Below the pieces are notes generated by a model. That model was not told where the DNA came from and did not search any database. It worked only from the letters and a program-made list of their open reading frames with translations. A stretch of DNA of 64,000 nucleotides from Flagellimonas chongwuensis. GTDB lineage: Bacteria; Bacteroidota; Bacteroidia; Flavobacteriales; Flavobacteriaceae. Positions 62,612 through 64,000 of the stretch are shown here, piece after piece (positions within the stretch are counted from its first letter, which is position 1; every line of letters begins with the position of its first letter). The stretch is from positions 744,001-808,000 of the forward strand of contig NZ_WYET01000004.1 of the NCBI RefSeq assembly GCF_013376415.1, read 5' to 3'. The translations under genes and the position numbers were made by a program.

Positions 62612-64000
62612 ATGAAACTTAAACTTTTAGCGTTGCTATTCTTTGTAGGCAGCGTTTCTTTGTTTGCACAGGATTACTTTCCAATCAATGATGGTGTAAA
62701 GGCAAAGAAAAACAACAATTACACGGCATTTACCAATGCCAAGATCTACGTAACCCCGACCCAAGTTATCAACAAGGGTACTTTGCTGATCCGGAATGGC
62801 AAAGTAGTACAAGTTGGTAAATCCGTAAACATTCCAAAAAATGCAGTGGTCGAGGATATGAGCGGTAAATCCATTTATCCTTCATTTATCGACGTGCTTT
62901 CCGGGTTTGGGGTAAAACTTCCCAAAGAAGCCAGTGGTGGTGGAAGGTCCGCACAATACGGTCCGTCCAGGGAAGGGTTTTATTGGAACGACCACATTAT
63001 GCCGGAAAACGATGCCATTGGCAGTTTTGAGTATGATAAAAAACAGGCCGAGGAGTTGAGAAATGCCGGTTTTGGAACCATCAATGCCCATATTGAGGAT
63101 GGTATTGCCCGAGGAACAGGTGTTTTGGTCGCGTTGAACGACGAAGCATCCGAAGCACAGCGTATCCTTTCCGATAAATCCGCCCAATACTTCTCTTTTG
63201 AGAAAAGCCAAGCATCCAGACAATCATACCCAGGTTCCTTGATGGGCGCCATGGCCCTGATGAGACAGGTATATTACGATATGGATTGGTACAGCAAAGG
63301 CAATGTGGACACCAAAGATCGTTCTTTGGAAGCACTTATTGCCAATAAAGGATTGACCCAAATATATGTTGCCGGTGATAATGGCAACGTATTGAGAGCT
63401 GATAAAATTGGTGACCTTTTTGGAATACAGTACACCATTTTAGGCGGTGGAGATGAGTATGAGCGTATAGATGAAATCAAAGCTACCAATGCCAAATTGA
63501 TTCTACCCGTTAATTTCCCAGATGCCTTTGACGTCTCAAATCCTTATCAAGCAAAATACATTGCGTTAAAAGACATGAGACATTGGAACTTGGCACCATC
63601 CAACCCTAAGGTGTTGGCGGACAACGGTGTCGAGTTTTCCATCACCCTGCATGGCCTAAAATCGCCAAAAGATTTAAAGGGAAAAATAATGAAGGCCATA
63701 ACTTACGGTCTTTCCGAAACAAAGGCACTTGAGGCCTTAACCACCGTTCCCGCAGCCATTCTAGGGAAGTCAAGTGAAATAGGGTCTTTGCAACCAGGTA
63801 GCCAGGCCAACTTTTTGATTACCTCCGGTAATATTTTTGACAAAGGAATCACCCTTTATGAGAACTGGGTGCAAGGAACCAAGAATATTGTCGAGAGCAT
63901 GGACGTAATCGATATTAGAGGTGATTATGACCTTGCAGTTAACGGAACCACATATAAAGTTTCCTTAACCGGCGATGCTGATAAACCAAAAGCTGAAATC
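62612..64000 (+). CDS. Exported amidohydrolase-family protein (5' part)
   Basis: An open frame from ATG 62612 to the window edge (463 codons, no stop). A signal peptide (LKLLALLFFVGSVSLFAQ) is followed by an amidohydrolase start: FTNAKIYVTPTQVINKGTLLIRNGKVVQVGKSV, then KSIYPSFIDVLSGFG. Near residues 350-440 come LHGLKSPKDLKGKIMKAITYGLSETKALEALT and LGKSSEIGSLQPGSQANFLITSGN, the usual C-terminal closing of the amidohydrolase barrel. The usual first metal motif (HxH after 'PGfID') reads SGFG here, so this first domain may be degenerate. Related flavobacterial proteins have two amidohydrolase domains in about 1000 residues, so a second domain probably lies beyond 64000. Confidence 0.8.
   Translation, partial: MKLKLLALLFFVGSVSLFAQDYFPINDGVKAKKNNNYTAFTNAKIYVTPTQVINKGTLLIRNGKVVQVGKSVNIPKNAVVEDMSGKSIYPSFIDVLSGFGVKLPKEASGGGRSAQYGPSREGFYWNDHIMPENDAIGSFEYDKKQAEELRNAGFGTINAHIEDGIARGTGVLVALNDEASEAQRILSDKSAQYFSFEKSQASRQSYPGSLMGAMALMRQVYYDMDWYSKGNVDTKDRSLEALIANKGLTQIYVAGDNGNVLRADKIGDLFGIQYTILGGGDEYERIDEIKATNAKLILPVNFPDAFDVSNPYQAKYIALKDMRHWNLAPSNPKVLADNGVEFSITLHGLKSPKDLKGKIMKAITYGLSETKALEALTTVPAAILGKSSEIGSLQPGSQANFLITSGNIFDKGITLYENWVQGTKNIVESMDVIDIRGDYDLAVNGTTYKVSLTGDADKPKAEI

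Overview
The window looks like a 64-kb piece of the chromosome of a marine-type Flavobacteriaceae (Bacteroidota). Reasons: promoter -7 boxes of the form TAnnTTTG; type IX secretion and gliding genes (a giant SprB-repeat adhesin with a CHU_C sorting domain, and a GldI-like FKBP); NagB fused to a PIG-L domain; a long signal peptidase I; a parA-parB-DUF5683-dapB-lepB block; and a tyrosine recombinase of the IntDOT type. The genus cannot be fixed from sequence reading alone.

Layout. 1-4476: an operon for an exported ankyrin-repeat protein, a DUF2271 protein and a large PepSY-flavodoxin-reductase membrane protein, probably a surface iron or redox system. 4676-13779: a decayed integrative element beside tRNA-Pro(GGG). 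It has an IntDOT-like integrase, a hipB-hipA toxin-antitoxin pair translationally linked to a 1338-aa helical-repeat protein with a nuclease-like C-terminus, a 3'-truncated Wadjet gene (jetA, DUF3375) joined by deletion to a broken bfmA, and an internally deleted mobB. 13966-22284: a 2772-aa SprB-repeat adhesin. 22437-23555: a PQQ-type sugar dehydrogenase lipoprotein. 23562-31345: a peptidoglycan-sugar recycling cluster (murQ and a DeoR-family regulator on one strand; nagB, an AmpG-like permease, a NagZ-like GH3 and anmK on the other) with a perfect 12-bp palindrome and several TTGCAA-like half-sites in the divergent promoter region. 31342-33804: an MFS exporter and a Gfo/Idh/MocA oxidoreductase.

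33811-34190: a GIY-YIG nuclease gene framed by perfect 25-bp inverted copies of an imperfect palindrome. Related palindromes lie inside mutB and mutA, which points to a REP-like dispersed repeat family with the nuclease as a possible mobiliser. 35007-43068: a three-gene propionyl-CoA-type carboxylase and the two methylmalonyl-CoA mutase genes, with udk and a divIC/ftsB-like gene; together these convert propionyl-CoA towards succinyl-CoA, although no epimerase is seen here.

43203-48982: chromosome partition (parA, parB), dapB, lepB, a WbqC-like protein and small membrane proteins. 48971-55140 (minus strand): an endonuclease/phosphatase-family protein, two rhomboid proteases, mutL, ribH and a TPR protein. 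55268-64000: recF and a DUF721 protein, ndk, a PhoD-like phosphatase, nrnA, gldI, a cyclophilin-FKBP fusion, a DUF3810 metallopeptidase and the start of an exported amidohydrolase that runs off the window.

The most promising uncharacterised items are the hipBA-linked 1338-aa nuclease-like protein and the GIY-YIG/palindrome pair. All family assignments come from reading motifs and remembered family features; no database search was run.
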